The position numbers and the translations under genes were made by a program. This document shows positions 15,486 to 23,910 of a DNA stretch of 64,000 nt, one piece after another (the first letter of the stretch is position 1; each line of letters starts with the position of its first letter). The notes beneath the pieces are model-generated. The model was not told the DNA's origin. It worked only from the letters and a program-made list of their open reading frames with translations, and searched no databases. The DNA comes from Microbacterium aoyamense (lineage in GTDB: Bacteria > Actinomycetota > Actinomycetes > Actinomycetales > Microbacteriaceae). The stretch is from assembly GCF_023155855.1 (NCBI RefSeq), contig NZ_JAKNUT010000001.1:682001-746000 (forward strand). The letters are read 5' to 3'.

Positions 15486-16093
15486 TGAGCCCCGTCTTCT
15501 CGCACGGCGACCTTCGCCTCTACCTGCTGAACCTGCTCGACGAGGGTCCCCGCCACGGGTACGACATCATGCAGGCGCTCTCGGACCGCACGGGCGGCAC
15601 GTACACGCCGAGCGCCGGCACAGTGTATCCACGCCTCGCGAAGCTCGAGGAGGAGGGGCTCGTCACGAAGTCGGTCGACGGCCGCAAGACCGTCTACGAG
15701 ATCACCGAAGCCGGTCGGGCCGAAGTCGCCGCCCGTCAGGGCGACCTCGAAGGCATCGAGGCCGGCCTCACCGACAGCGTGCGCCTCATCGCCGATGAGG
15801 TGCGGGGAAGCGTCCGCGAGGCGATGAAGAGTCTGCGCGCCGACCTCGCCGCGGCGAGCCGGACCGAGCGCGCCGAGGCTCGCGTCACGACCGAGTCCGA
15901 CGACGCGCGGGCGCGCAGTCGAGAGCAGCTGCACCGCGCCGACGCCCTCGTGAGCGAGTTCCGCGCCCGGGTGCGCAGTGATCTGCGCGGCTACGTCGCC
16001 CGCGGCGGAGAGCTCGCGGCATCCCTCGTCGACGATCTCGAACGCACGCTCGACGACGCGGCCCGCACTCTCACCCGCACTCTCCAGCGCTGA
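15485..16093 (+). CDS. PadR family transcriptional regulator
   Basis: A 202-residue DNA-binding protein. Residues 1-85 are the PadR winged helix (LYLLNLLDEGPRHGYDIMQAL, GTVYPRLAKLEEEGLV, RKTVYEITEAG). The C-terminal ~110 residues are Arg/Ala/Glu-rich and probably a coiled coil rather than the compact Vir_act_alpha_C domain. The ATG at 15485 overlaps the previous stop (TGATG) and follows GAGGAGGAG; a GTG at 15479 is possible. It likely represses its own operon through the two CGATATATCG sites. Confidence 0.88.
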   Translation: MSPVFSHGDLRLYLLNLLDEGPRHGYDIMQALSDRTGGTYTPSAGTVYPRLAKLEEEGLVTKSVDGRKTVYEITEAGRAEVAARQGDLEGIEAGLTDSVRLIADEVRGSVREAMKSLRADLAAASRTERAEARVTTESDDARARSREQLHRADALVSEFRARVRSDLRGYVARGGELAASLVDDLERTLDDAARTLTRTLQR

Positions 16094-16101
16094 GCCCTTC
16101 T

Positions 16102-16174
16102 CCGCGAGAACCCATGTCTGTGACGAGAACACCGCCGAGGCGTGTGTTCTCGCAGCGGAATCGGGTTCTCGCGG
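16102..16174. repeat. Nested inverted repeat
   Basis: The outer arms CCGCGAGAACCC (16102-16113) and its complement (16163-16174) enclose inner arms CGAGAACAC (16124-16132) and its complement (16144-16152). Both sides have an unpaired 10-nt interval, and the loop is 11 nt. It lies between convergent genes and may terminate both, but the two-tier design goes beyond a simple terminator. Confidence 0.7.
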
Positions 16175-16192
16175 TGGAGAGGGATGCCGGGG

Positions 16193-16729
16193 CTACGCGG
16201 TCGGCCAGACGTCCTCGTCGTCGGGAACGGGCTCACCCAGCGGCACGACGAGGATGGGCCGATGCTGCCGGTGTGCCAGCCGCGCCGCGACCGAACCCGT
16301 GAAGAACTCGCGGATCGACTCACCGAATCCGCGGCGCCGCGTGCCGACGACGATGAGGCGCGCTTCGACCTGGTCGGCGAGATGCTTCATCGCGAGCGCG
16401 GGATCCCCGACGAGCTGCTGGACGCTCCATTCGAGCGAGCGCCCCTCGAGTGCGGTGGTCGCCGCCGCCGTCACATCGGCCAGTGCGCCCTCGCCCGACG
16501 TGACGTCCAGATCGATGGGCGCCGAATGCACGTAGCCGTCGGGGTCTTCGTAGGTCACGAACCGCGTGACGTCGACGTGCACGACCAGCAGCGGGGCGTG
16601 GAAGAGCTCGGCGTACTTCGCGGCTTCTTTCAGCACACGCGAGGACTGCCCGGGGATGGTGCCGACGATGACCGCGCCACGCGCGGCATCCCGTTCTTCC
16701 TCGCCGCCGACGGATGCCTCGTCACTCAT
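16193..16729 (-). CDS. Universal stress protein (UspA family)
   Basis: A 178-residue single USP domain preceded by an acidic ~17-residue lead. It starts with GAVIVGTIPGQSS, has LLVVHVDVTRFV, and ends with the ATP-binding motif GTRRRGFGESIREFFTGSVA (G-x2-G-x9-G-S). This predicts nucleotide binding. Such cytosolic proteins help survival in stasis or hypoxia. It is a single gene converging on padR. Confidence 0.9.
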   Translation of the reverse strand: MSDEASVGGEEERDAARGAVIVGTIPGQSSRVLKEAAKYAELFHAPLLVVHVDVTRFVTYEDPDGYVHSAPIDLDVTSGEGALADVTAAATTALEGRSLEWSVQQLVGDPALAMKHLADQVEARLIVVGTRRRGFGESIREFFTGSVAARLAHRQHRPILVVPLGEPVPDDEDVWPTA

Positions 16730-16886
16730 GCGTCTCGCCTCTCTGCGCCGCGCGCCGACTGCCGGAGCGGCCGGGGGCCGAAGGCTCCGTGTTATCCTGA
16801 ATGCTACTCTTACCGGCCTCGAAGCCGGACGACATCGAGCGGGCGCCCGCAGCGGCCCGCCACTCAGAAATGAGGGGGTCTCGCAT

Positions 16887-17063
16887 ATGGGGCGTGGCCG
16901 TCAGAAGGCGAAGAACACGAAGATCGCCCGTGAACTCAAGTCTTACAGCCCGAGCGTGAACTATTCCGCTCTGGAGCGTGAGCTGGGTCACCCGACCGAC
17001 GACGAATACGTCGACAAGTGGGCGGATCAGTACGCCGACGAGCTCGAAGACGAGAAGGCCTGA
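16887..17063 (+). CDS. DUF3073 protein
   Basis: A 58-residue basic-then-acidic protein starting MGRGRQKAKNTKIARELKSY with a conserved PSVNYSALERELG segment and an Asp/Glu-rich end. This is the DUF3073 family, found across actinobacteria with unknown function. ATG 16887 follows GAGGGGG. TATCCT at 16793-16798 is a candidate -10. Confidence 0.9.
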   Translation: MGRGRQKAKNTKIARELKSYSPSVNYSALERELGHPTDDEYVDKWADQYADELEDEKA

Positions 17064-17075
17064 CGCCTCTCGTCC

Positions 17076-18302
17076 TCACCAGGTGCCGTGGCGGCGCTCC
17101 CACTCGTCCTCGACCGTGTGCGGTCGCGAGATGACGAACCCCGCCGGGATCGCTGCCGCCACGACGACGGCGAGCACGACGAGCGGCGCGGTCCATGATC
17201 CGGTGCGGTCGTGCAGGATGCCGATGCCCACGGGGAACAGCGCCACGATCGCGTAGCCCACGCTCTGGACGAACCCGCTCAGCGCGACGGCGCCCTCGTG
17301 CGTGCGCGTGCGCAGGCCGAGGAGCACGAGTGTGAGCGGGAAGAGCAGCGGCGCCGTGCCCAGGAGCGCGACCCACAGCCACGGCGCGGCCTGCGGCGCG
17401 AACAGGAGCCCGGCGATCCCGGCGAACCCTGCGACGACGCCGACACCGATCACGGCGCGCGTGGCGTCGTAGCGCTGCACGAGCAGCGGGACGAGAAGCG
17501 AGGCCGGCAGCCCCATCGCCGCGAACAGTGAGAGCAGCGCACCCGCCGCGACCGGAGTGACACCGGCGATGTCGACGAGGATCTTCGGCAGCCACGCGAA
17601 TGACGTGTAGGCGATCGAGCCCGACATCGCGAAGCCGACGACGAGCGCCCAGGCGAGCGGCAGGCGCCAGAGCCGCCCGAACACGCGCGGATTGGCGGAC
17701 TCGATGTCGACGTCTGCACCGCCGCGCTCGCGAACGAGCAGGGTGATCCAGGGGATCATCGCGACGACGGCGAAGACGGCCCACAGCCCGAGCGACACGC
17801 GCCACGACGAGGCATCCGCCACGGGCACTGCGACGAGCGGCGGCAGGAACGTGGACACGGCCATCGTCGTCGAGTAGATCGTCGTCATGAGGCCGATGCG
17901 ATCGGGGAAGTACTTCTTCACGAGCGGCGGCAGGAGGATGTTGCCGACGCCGACGGCGGCGAAGATGAGCGCCGTCGCGCCGAGGAGGGTGAGCGAGTCC
18001 ACCGCGAGCCCGCGTGCGATCAGGCCGATCGTGGCGACGACCATCGCCGCGATCGCGAGGCGTTCGAGCCCGAAGCGCCGCTCGAGAGCCGGCGTCAGGA
18101 TGCCGAAGACGGCATAGCAGACGGGTGGGGCGGTGCCGATCAGGCCGACGACGGCGGCCGGCATCGCGAAGTCGGCCGAGATCTCGCCGAGCACCGGCGA
18201 GAGGGATGCGACGGCCGACCGCAGCGAGAAGGCGAACAGGACGATGCCGACGACGGCGAGTGCTCGCCCCTGCCAGAACGGACGCGCGGGGGTGGAGCTC
18301 AC
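17076..18302 (-). CDS. MFS transporter, CynX/NimT family
   Basis: A 408-residue, 12-helix transporter of the cytoplasmic membrane. The segments RSAVASLSPVLGEISADF, GTAPPVCYAVFGILTP and VGVGNILLPPLVKKYFPDR are typical of the cyanate/nitroimidazole (CynX/NimT) group. The substrate cannot be read from sequence. GTG 18302 has TATCGT 6 nt upstream, so the mRNA is probably leaderless. It follows purF on the same strand but has its own promoter. Confidence 0.88.
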   Translation of the reverse strand: MSSTPARPFWQGRALAVVGIVLFAFSLRSAVASLSPVLGEISADFAMPAAVVGLIGTAPPVCYAVFGILTPALERRFGLERLAIAAMVVATIGLIARGLAVDSLTLLGATALIFAAVGVGNILLPPLVKKYFPDRIGLMTTIYSTTMAVSTFLPPLVAVPVADASSWRVSLGLWAVFAVVAMIPWITLLVRERGGADVDIESANPRVFGRLWRLPLAWALVVGFAMSGSIAYTSFAWLPKILVDIAGVTPVAAGALLSLFAAMGLPASLLVPLLVQRYDATRAVIGVGVVAGFAGIAGLLFAPQAAPWLWVALLGTAPLLFPLTLVLLGLRTRTHEGAVALSGFVQSVGYAIVALFPVGIGILHDRTGSWTAPLVVLAVVVAAAIPAGFVISRPHTVEDEWERRHGTW

Positions 18303-18308
18303 CTCACA

Positions 18309-18314
18309 ACGATA
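18309..18314 (-). promoter_or_regulatory. -10 box of leaderless MFS transcript
   Basis: TATCGT on the minus strand, 6 nt before GTG 18302. It lies in the 18-bp gap after purF. Confidence 0.5.
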
Positions 18315-18320
18315 GTCGGG

Positions 18321-19781
18321 TCAGCTCTCCTGCGAGCCTTCGACCCACGCGAGGTACTCGTCGGTCACGGTGCCCGTGACGTAGCGCCCGTCGAAGCAGC
18401 TCATGTCGAGGTCGTCGACGTCGGAGCCCTCGAGGATCGCGGCCTTGAGGTCGTCGACCTCCTGATAGACCATGTAGTCCGCGCCGAGCTCCTCGGCGAT
18501 CTCGGGGATCGTGCGGCCGTGCGCGACGAGCTCGTGCCGCGAGGGCATGTTGATGCCGTAGACGTGGGGGTACCTCACGGGCGGCGCGGCCGAAGCGAAC
18601 GTGACACTCTTGGCTCCGGCATCCCGAGCCATCTGGATGATCTGCTTCGAGGTCGTGCCCCGCACGATGGAGTCGTCGATGAGCAGCACGTTCTTGCCCT
18701 TGAACTCGCTCGACATCGCGTTGAGCTTCTGGCGCACGCTCTTCTTGCGCACGGCCTGCCCCGGCATGATGAACGTGCGGCCGACGTAGCGGTTCTTGTA
18801 GAAGCCCTCGCGGTATTCGATGCCGAGCTTGCGCGCGACCTGCATCGCCGCGGGGCGCGACGAGTCGGGGATGGGCATGACGACGTCGATGGCGCCCTGC
18901 GGCGTGTACTTCGCGATCGTGTCGGCGAGCCGCTCGCCCATGCGCAGGCGCGCCTCGTAGACGGAGATGCCGTTCATGACCGAGTCGGGACGCGCGAGGT
19001 AGACGTACTCGAACGAGCAGGGGATGAGCTTCGGGTCCGCCGCGCACTGCTTCGTGTGCAGATGACCGTCGAGGTCGATGAAGACGGCCTCGCCCGGCAT
19101 GACGTCGCGGACGACCTCGAACTCGCCGTTCTCGAGGACGAGGGACTCGGATGCCACGACCCACTCGTACGAGCCGTCCGCGGCCTTGCGGGTGCCGAGG
19201 ATGAGCGGACGGATGCCGAACGGGTCGCGGAACGCGAGCAGTCCGTACCCGGCGATGAGCGCGATCGCCGCATACGAGCCCTCGACCCGCTCGTGCACGC
19301 GCTGCACGGCCTGGAAGATCTCGTCGGGAGCCAGTTCGACGCCCGAGATCGAGGCCTGCAGCTCGTTCGCCAGCACGTTCACGAGCAGCTCGGTGTCGCT
19401 CGACGTGTTGAGGTGCCGACGGTCCTTGTGGAAGAGCTCCTGCGTGAGCTCGCGCGTGTTCGTCAGGTTGCCGTTGTGCACCAGAACGATGCCGTACGGG
19501 GCGTTGACGTAGAAGGGCTGCGCTTCTTCTTCGTTGGATGCCGTGCCCTGCGTCGCGTAGCGGACGTGCCCGAGGCCGATCTCGCCGATGAGCGAACGCA
19601 TGTCCCGCGTGCGGAACGCTTCGCGCACCTGGCCCTTGGCCTTCGAGATGTGGAAGACGCCGTTGGCCTCGGCGGTCGCGATGCCGGTCGAGTCCTGCCC
19701 GCGGTGCTGCAGGAGTGCGAGCGAGTCGTAGATCTCCTGGTTGACGGGCCCGCGCCCGACCATCCCGATGATTCCGCACAT
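18321..19781 (-). CDS. purF: Amidophosphoribosyltransferase
   Basis: A 486-residue enzyme for the first committed step of purine synthesis: PRPP + glutamine to 5-phosphoribosylamine. The N-terminal glutaminase begins MCGIIGMVGRG with the nucleophile Cys2 and no propeptide, and QHRGQDSTGIA follows. The C-terminal phosphoribosyltransferase half has the PRPP loop VLLIDDSIVRGTTS. Length is normal. It is 6 bp downstream of purM on the same strand, so the two form an operon led by purM. Confidence 0.98.
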   Translation of the reverse strand: MCGIIGMVGRGPVNQEIYDSLALLQHRGQDSTGIATAEANGVFHISKAKGQVREAFRTRDMRSLIGEIGLGHVRYATQGTASNEEEAQPFYVNAPYGIVLVHNGNLTNTRELTQELFHKDRRHLNTSSDTELLVNVLANELQASISGVELAPDEIFQAVQRVHERVEGSYAAIALIAGYGLLAFRDPFGIRPLILGTRKAADGSYEWVVASESLVLENGEFEVVRDVMPGEAVFIDLDGHLHTKQCAADPKLIPCSFEYVYLARPDSVMNGISVYEARLRMGERLADTIAKYTPQGAIDVVMPIPDSSRPAAMQVARKLGIEYREGFYKNRYVGRTFIMPGQAVRKKSVRQKLNAMSSEFKGKNVLLIDDSIVRGTTSKQIIQMARDAGAKSVTFASAAPPVRYPHVYGINMPSRHELVAHGRTIPEIAEELGADYMVYQEVDDLKAAILEGSDVDDLDMSCFDGRYVTGTVTDEYLAWVEGSQES

Positions 19782-19787
19782 GGGGTG

Positions 19788-20903
19788 TTACTCGGCTCCG
19801 TCACTGCTGTAGGTGCCGACGAGGCGAACCGCCCCGCCGTCGACGCCCTTGGCGCCCTGTTCGTAGTCGCCCTCGGGCCGCGCCGCGCCGCGCACGACCC
19901 CGACGGGCCACGTCGCGATGCCGTCCTGCGCGAGAGCGGAGGCCGCGGCATCCGCTTTGTCGGCCGACACCACCGCGAGGAAGCCGATGCCGAGGTTCCA
20001 GGTGCCTTCGGTGCTCTCGAGTTCGAGGCCTCCGAGGTCGGCCAGGACACGGAAGACCGGCGGCGGCGACCACGTCGAGCGATCGATGTCGACCCACGTT
20101 CCCTGCGGGAGCACGCGGGCGAGGTTGGCGGCGATGCCGCCGCCCGTGACGTGGCTGAGCGAGTGCACGGCTCCGCCGAGCTGCGCGATCAGACGCAGCA
20201 GCGGCGAGGTGTAGAGGCGCGTCGGCTCGAGGAGGGCCTCGCCCCACGTGCAGCCGAAGTCGGCGGCGTTGTCGCCGTACGAGATCCCCGCGCGGGCGAC
20301 GATGTGGCGCACGAGCGAATAGCCGTTGGAGTGGAGGCCGCTGGATGCCAGGGCCAGAACGACATCGCCGTCCTGCACGCGCTCGGCGCCGAGCACCGCA
20401 CGCGCCTCGACGACGCCCGTGGCTGCGCCGGCGACGTCGTAGTCGTTGACGCCCAGGAGCCCAGGATGCTCCGCCGTCTCGCCGCCGACGAGCGCCGTGC
20501 CCGTCTCGGCGCAGCCCTGGGCGATGCCGCGGACGATGTCGGCGATGCGCTCGGGGAAGACCTTGCCGCACGCGATGTAGTCGGTCATGAAGAGAGGCTT
20601 CGCGCCCACGACGACGATGTCGTCGACGACCATGCCGACCAGGTCGAGCCCGATCGAGTCGTGCTTGTCGATCGCCTGTGCGATCGCGACCTTCGTGCCG
20701 ACGCCGTCGGTGCTCGTCGCGAGAAGGGGCTTCGTGTAGCTCTTGAAGAGAGATGCGTCGAAGAGCCCGGCGAAGCCGCCGACGCCTCCGAGCACCTCGG
20801 GGCCGTGCGTGCGACGCACGGCCGACTTCATGAGTTCGACTGCGAGGTCACCGGCAGCCGTATCGACGCCGGCTTCGGTATAGGGATTGGTGGGGGAAGC
20901 CAC
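19788..20903 (-). CDS. purM: Phosphoribosylformylglycinamidine cyclo-ligase (AIR synthetase)
   Basis: A 371-residue ATP-dependent enzyme closing FGAM to AIR in purine synthesis. Marks are STDGVGTKVAIAQ, GLDLVGMVVDDIVVVGA, LVGGETAEHPG and HVTGGGIAANLARVLP. GTG 20903 was chosen; TAGGCT sits 6 nt upstream, so the purM-purF message is probably leaderless. Confidence 0.98.
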   Translation of the reverse strand: MASPTNPYTEAGVDTAAGDLAVELMKSAVRRTHGPEVLGGVGGFAGLFDASLFKSYTKPLLATSTDGVGTKVAIAQAIDKHDSIGLDLVGMVVDDIVVVGAKPLFMTDYIACGKVFPERIADIVRGIAQGCAETGTALVGGETAEHPGLLGVNDYDVAGAATGVVEARAVLGAERVQDGDVVLALASSGLHSNGYSLVRHIVARAGISYGDNAADFGCTWGEALLEPTRLYTSPLLRLIAQLGGAVHSLSHVTGGGIAANLARVLPQGTWVDIDRSTWSPPPVFRVLADLGGLELESTEGTWNLGIGFLAVVSADKADAAASALAQDGIATWPVGVVRGAARPEGDYEQGAKGVDGGAVRLVGTYSSDGAE

Positions 20904-20909
20904 GCACCC

Positions 20910-20915
20910 AGCCTA
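20910..20915 (-). promoter_or_regulatory. -10 box of leaderless purM-purF transcript
   Basis: TAGGCT on the minus strand with 6 nt to GTG 20903. Confidence 0.55.
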
Positions 20916-20978
20916 CCGGCGGGACGCCGGGACGGATGCCGCGCGCACGCACGCCTGCCCGGCGTCACCGTGCGGCTC

Positions 20979-20984
20979 TACAAT
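20979..20984 (+). promoter_or_regulatory. -10 box of leaderless transcript (gene at 20991)
   Basis: TACAAT, close to consensus, 6 nt before ATG 20991. It is divergent from the purM -10 box, 64 bp away. Confidence 0.65.
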
Positions 20985-20990
20985 TCCGGT

Positions 20991-21602
20991 ATGGGCGGCA
21001 CCGGCACTCCGGAGTGGCTGGTTCGCGAGGACGCGGGTCAGCCCGTTCTGCTCGCCCTCTATCTGCGCCAGGTCCTCGGGCTTCGCGTCGCCGACGAGCT
21101 GCCCCATCTGCGCGGCATCCCACCCCGCGTCAATGACCGCACCCCCGCTTCGCAGGAGGTGCTCGAGTCGCAATGGCGCACATACTGGGACATGACGGTC
21201 GAGCCGCTCACCCACCCGTCAGCCGTCCCGCTCGACCTCGTCGACGGGTTCGAGACGCTGCTCGCGCTCCCGGTCGAAGGAGCCGACGAACTGCGCGCCG
21301 CCGTCATCCCGCACGGCGCCGAGGCCGTCGCGTTCGCGCAGTCCGCGCACGCGCGGTATCGCCGCGACGCCGGCTCGAACACGGGGACCGCCTATCGTGC
21401 GTACGCGAGCGCCATCGCCGAGCACGAGCGTCAGGTCGGTCGCCGCGCGCACTCCTTCGAACTCAATGTGCAGATCCTCCCTCTCACCCAGCGCGGGGTG
21501 TGGTGGATCGGGGCCCTCACGATCGCCGTCACCGACGGGCTGCGGGGGGACGTCGTCGCGTTCGACGCCGCGATCCACCCGATCATCGCCGAGCTGGCGT
21601 AG
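20991..21602 (+). CDS. Hypothetical protein beside purM
   Basis: A 203-residue soluble protein that I do not recognise. It begins MGGTGTPEWLVREDAGQPVL and has no signal or membrane helix. Aromatic and acidic segments (SQWRTYWDMTVEPLTH, FELNVQILPLTQRGVWWIG) and a C-terminal end VAFDAAIHPIIAELA look well folded. ATG 20991 is set by the -10 box 6 nt upstream. It converges on a small membrane protein gene with a 4-bp gap. Confidence 0.7.
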   Translation: MGGTGTPEWLVREDAGQPVLLALYLRQVLGLRVADELPHLRGIPPRVNDRTPASQEVLESQWRTYWDMTVEPLTHPSAVPLDLVDGFETLLALPVEGADELRAAVIPHGAEAVAFAQSAHARYRRDAGSNTGTAYRAYASAIAEHERQVGRRAHSFELNVQILPLTQRGVWWIGALTIAVTDGLRGDVVAFDAAIHPIIAELA

Positions 21603-21606
21603 GGGC

Positions 21607-21963
21607 TTACTGCTCGTCGTCGGTGTGGATCGACTCGTGGTCCGCACGCACTTCGCGGGTGTGCGCGGAGGAGCGGCGGTCGAGGATCAACGCGACCACG
21701 GCTCCGAGCACGACACCCGCCGAGATGCAGATGAGGGCGAGGAATCCGAAGACCTGACCCTGCGTGTAGACGAGACCCGTGTTGGGGCTCTCCTCTGACG
21801 TGCCGCCGAAGGCGAAGGTCAGGACGAGGGCGACGAGGATGCCGAGTGCCGCGCCGAGTGCGAGGAAGACCGAGATCTTCGGCGCCCGCCGCACGCGCAC
21901 GGACTCGATGCGGTCCTCTGCCCGGGTGGCTGGTTCTTCGGGGGTGGATGCCTGGTCGGCCAT
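21607..21963 (-). CDS. Two-helix membrane protein, unknown function
   Basis: A 118-residue protein: acidic N-terminus, basic VRVRRAPKIS, helix 1 (VFLALGAALGILVALVLTFA), an outer loop GGTSEESPNTGLVYTQGQ, helix 2 (VFGFLALICISAGVVLGAVV), and a charged tail with AHTREVRADHES. ATG 21963 is the only good start. I see no catalytic motif. Confidence 0.7.
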   Translation of the reverse strand: MADQASTPEEPATRAEDRIESVRVRRAPKISVFLALGAALGILVALVLTFAFGGTSEESPNTGLVYTQGQVFGFLALICISAGVVLGAVVALILDRRSSAHTREVRADHESIHTDDEQ

Positions 21964-22030
21964 GCCTCCATTCTCCCACGCGGTGCGAGATGGGGGCGGC
22001 CCGGCCCCCGTCGGGCCGCCCCTGACGCCG

Positions 22031-22840
22031 CTATCGGGCGTCCTGCTCCCCAGCAGTGATCCTTGTGCGACGCGGCACGACGAGCGGTATGCCCGTGACA
22101 GGGTGTGCGAAGACGTCGACGGGCTGCCCGTAGACCTCCTCGATCCGATCGGCCGTGAGCACGTCGCGGGGCGCGCCGGTCGCGACGACGCGACCGGCTG
22201 AGAGCAGAGTGACCCGGTCGGCCGATGCGAGGGCCGCGTTGAGGTCGTGCAGGACGACGGCGACCGCGACGCCGTCGTGCGCGCGACGTCGTGCGATCGC
22301 GAGCACATCCTCCTGGTGCTTGAGATCAAGGGCCGCCGTGGGCTCGTCCAGAAGCAGGATGCTCGTGTCCTGCGCGAGCACGCGGGCGAGCGCGACGCGG
22401 GCACGCTCGCCGCCCGAGAGCGAGGGGAGCGTGCGGTGGGCGAGGGCCGCGACATCCGTCTCCTCCATCGCCTTCCGGATGACATCGTCGTCGCGGTCCT
22501 CTTCCGGGGTCCGCGCCCACGGCGCACGACCCATCTCGACGACCTGCGCCACGGTGAACGGGAAGCTGACCGCGTTCTGCTGCAGCAGGACACTCCGCCG
22601 GCGCGCCAGTTCTCGGGCCGGGTGATCGCCGATCGGGATTCCGTCGAGGAGCGCTTCTCCCGACGTGGCCGCGACATCGCCCGCCAGGACGCCGAAGAGC
22701 GTCGACTTGCCGGCGCCGTTCGGCCCCACCAGAGCGTGCAGCTCGCCGGCGAGCACCGTGATCGACGCATCGGACAGGATCGCGCTCTTCGCCGCGTCCG
22801 GCACCACGGTCACGGCGCGAGCCTCGAGTCTCGCGGTCAT
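22031..22840 (-). CDS. hmuV: Haem ABC transporter ATP-binding protein
   Basis: A 269-residue ATPase that powers haem import. Walker A is GPNGAGKST, the signature LPSLSGGERARVALAR, and Walker B SILLLDEPTAALDLKH; the H-loop is VVLHDLNAAL. The C-terminal VYGQPVDVFAHPVTG is typical of HmuV. The start overlaps the permease stop by 4 bp. It is the last gene of a five-gene leftward operon (hmuT, surface protein, HtaA, hmuU, hmuV) led by DtxR-type operators. Confidence 0.92.
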   Translation of the reverse strand: MTARLEARAVTVVPDAAKSAILSDASITVLAGELHALVGPNGAGKSTLFGVLAGDVAATSGEALLDGIPIGDHPARELARRRSVLLQQNAVSFPFTVAQVVEMGRAPWARTPEEDRDDDVIRKAMEETDVAALAHRTLPSLSGGERARVALARVLAQDTSILLLDEPTAALDLKHQEDVLAIARRRAHDGVAVAVVLHDLNAALASADRVTLLSAGRVVATGAPRDVLTADRIEEVYGQPVDVFAHPVTGIPLVVPRRTRITAGEQDAR

Positions 22841-23910
22841 CCCCAGCCCCCCGAGCGTCGGCGGGTGCGCACGAGCAGCCACAGGAAGAAGGGGCCGCCG
22901 ATGAGGGCCGTGAGCATGCCGATCGGCAGGTCGGCCATCGGCACGGCGGTGCGTGCGACGAGATCGGCGATCGCGATGAGGAGCGCGCCGCCCAGCGTCG
23001 AGGCGATCATGAGGGGCAGATGCGCGGGGCCGATCGCCATGCGCATGAGGTGGGGCACGACGAGGCCGACGAAGCCGATGATCCCCGCGAACGCGACGGC
23101 CGCGCAGACGAGGAGCGCGACGGTGATGATGACGACGATGCGCAGCGCCTCGACGCGGACGCCGAGGTGCCGGGCGGTGCGCTCGCCGAGGGCGAAGAGA
23201 TCGAGGCGGCGCGACACGGCGAAGGCGACGATCGTGCCGAGCAGCACGAGCGGAGAGACCACGACGATGTTCTGCCACAGCGCGCCGTTGAGACTCCCAA
23301 GCTGCCAGAACACGATCTGTTCGCGCGTCGCCGTCGTGCCGAGGAACGTCATGAACGCGAGACCCGCGCCCGCGATCGCGTTGATCGCGATGCCCGTGAG
23401 CAGCAGCGTCACGACCTCGGTCCGCCCGCCCGACCGGCTCACGAAGTAGACCGCGAGCACCGCCGCGAGCCCCCCGACGAAGGCCCAGGCAGGTGTCGCC
23501 CACATGCCGGCTGCGGTCACGCCGAGCGTGATGCTCGCCGCGGCACCGAGCGCGGCACCGGACGACACCCCCACGACGGCCGCATCGGCGAGCGGATTGC
23601 CGAAGATCGCCTGCATCAGAACACCCGAGACGGCGAGTGCCGCGCCCACGAGCAGCCCGAGGACGATGCGCGGCAGTCGGATCTCCATGACCACGCCCGT
23701 CGCGGTCGCCGCCTCGGGAGCGAGGTCGTTCGGCACGCCGACGGCCCGAAGGAGGATGCCGAGCACCTCCGACGGCGCGAGGGCGTACTGGCCGACGCCG
23801 AGCGAGACGACGACCGTCACGGCGAGCGCGACGATCAGGACGACCGACAGCACGATGAACCTCGGTGTGCGTGCCTTCGTGGGCGTCGGGACGACGACTT
23901 CGACGCTCAC
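22837..23910 (-). CDS. hmuU: Haem ABC transporter permease (FecCD family)
   Basis: A 357-residue permease with about ten helices. Family motifs include RLPRIVLGLLVGAALAVSGV, MQAIFGNPLADAAVVGVSSGAALG and AGIIGFVGLVVPHLMRM. GTG 23910 overlaps the HtaA stop as GTGA, so translation is coupled; no strong ribosome-binding site precedes it. Together with hmuT and hmuV it makes the membrane importer. Confidence 0.92.
   Translation of the reverse strand: MSVEVVVPTPTKARTPRFIVLSVVLIVALAVTVVVSLGVGQYALAPSEVLGILLRAVGVPNDLAPEAATATGVVMEIRLPRIVLGLLVGAALAVSGVLMQAIFGNPLADAAVVGVSSGAALGAAASITLGVTAAGMWATPAWAFVGGLAAVLAVYFVSRSGGRTEVVTLLLTGIAINAIAGAGLAFMTFLGTTATREQIVFWQLGSLNGALWQNIVVVSPLVLLGTIVAFAVSRRLDLFALGERTARHLGVRVEALRIVVIITVALLVCAAVAFAGIIGFVGLVVPHLMRMAIGPAHLPLMIASTLGGALLIAIADLVARTAVPMADLPIGMLTALIGGPFFLWLLVRTRRRSGGWG

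Noticed and set aside
18519..21602. A 1027-codon plus-strand frame across purF and purM
   Set aside because: Its first ~800 codons are antisense to purF/purM. Only the end (20991-21602) is a real gene, which has its own start and -10 box.
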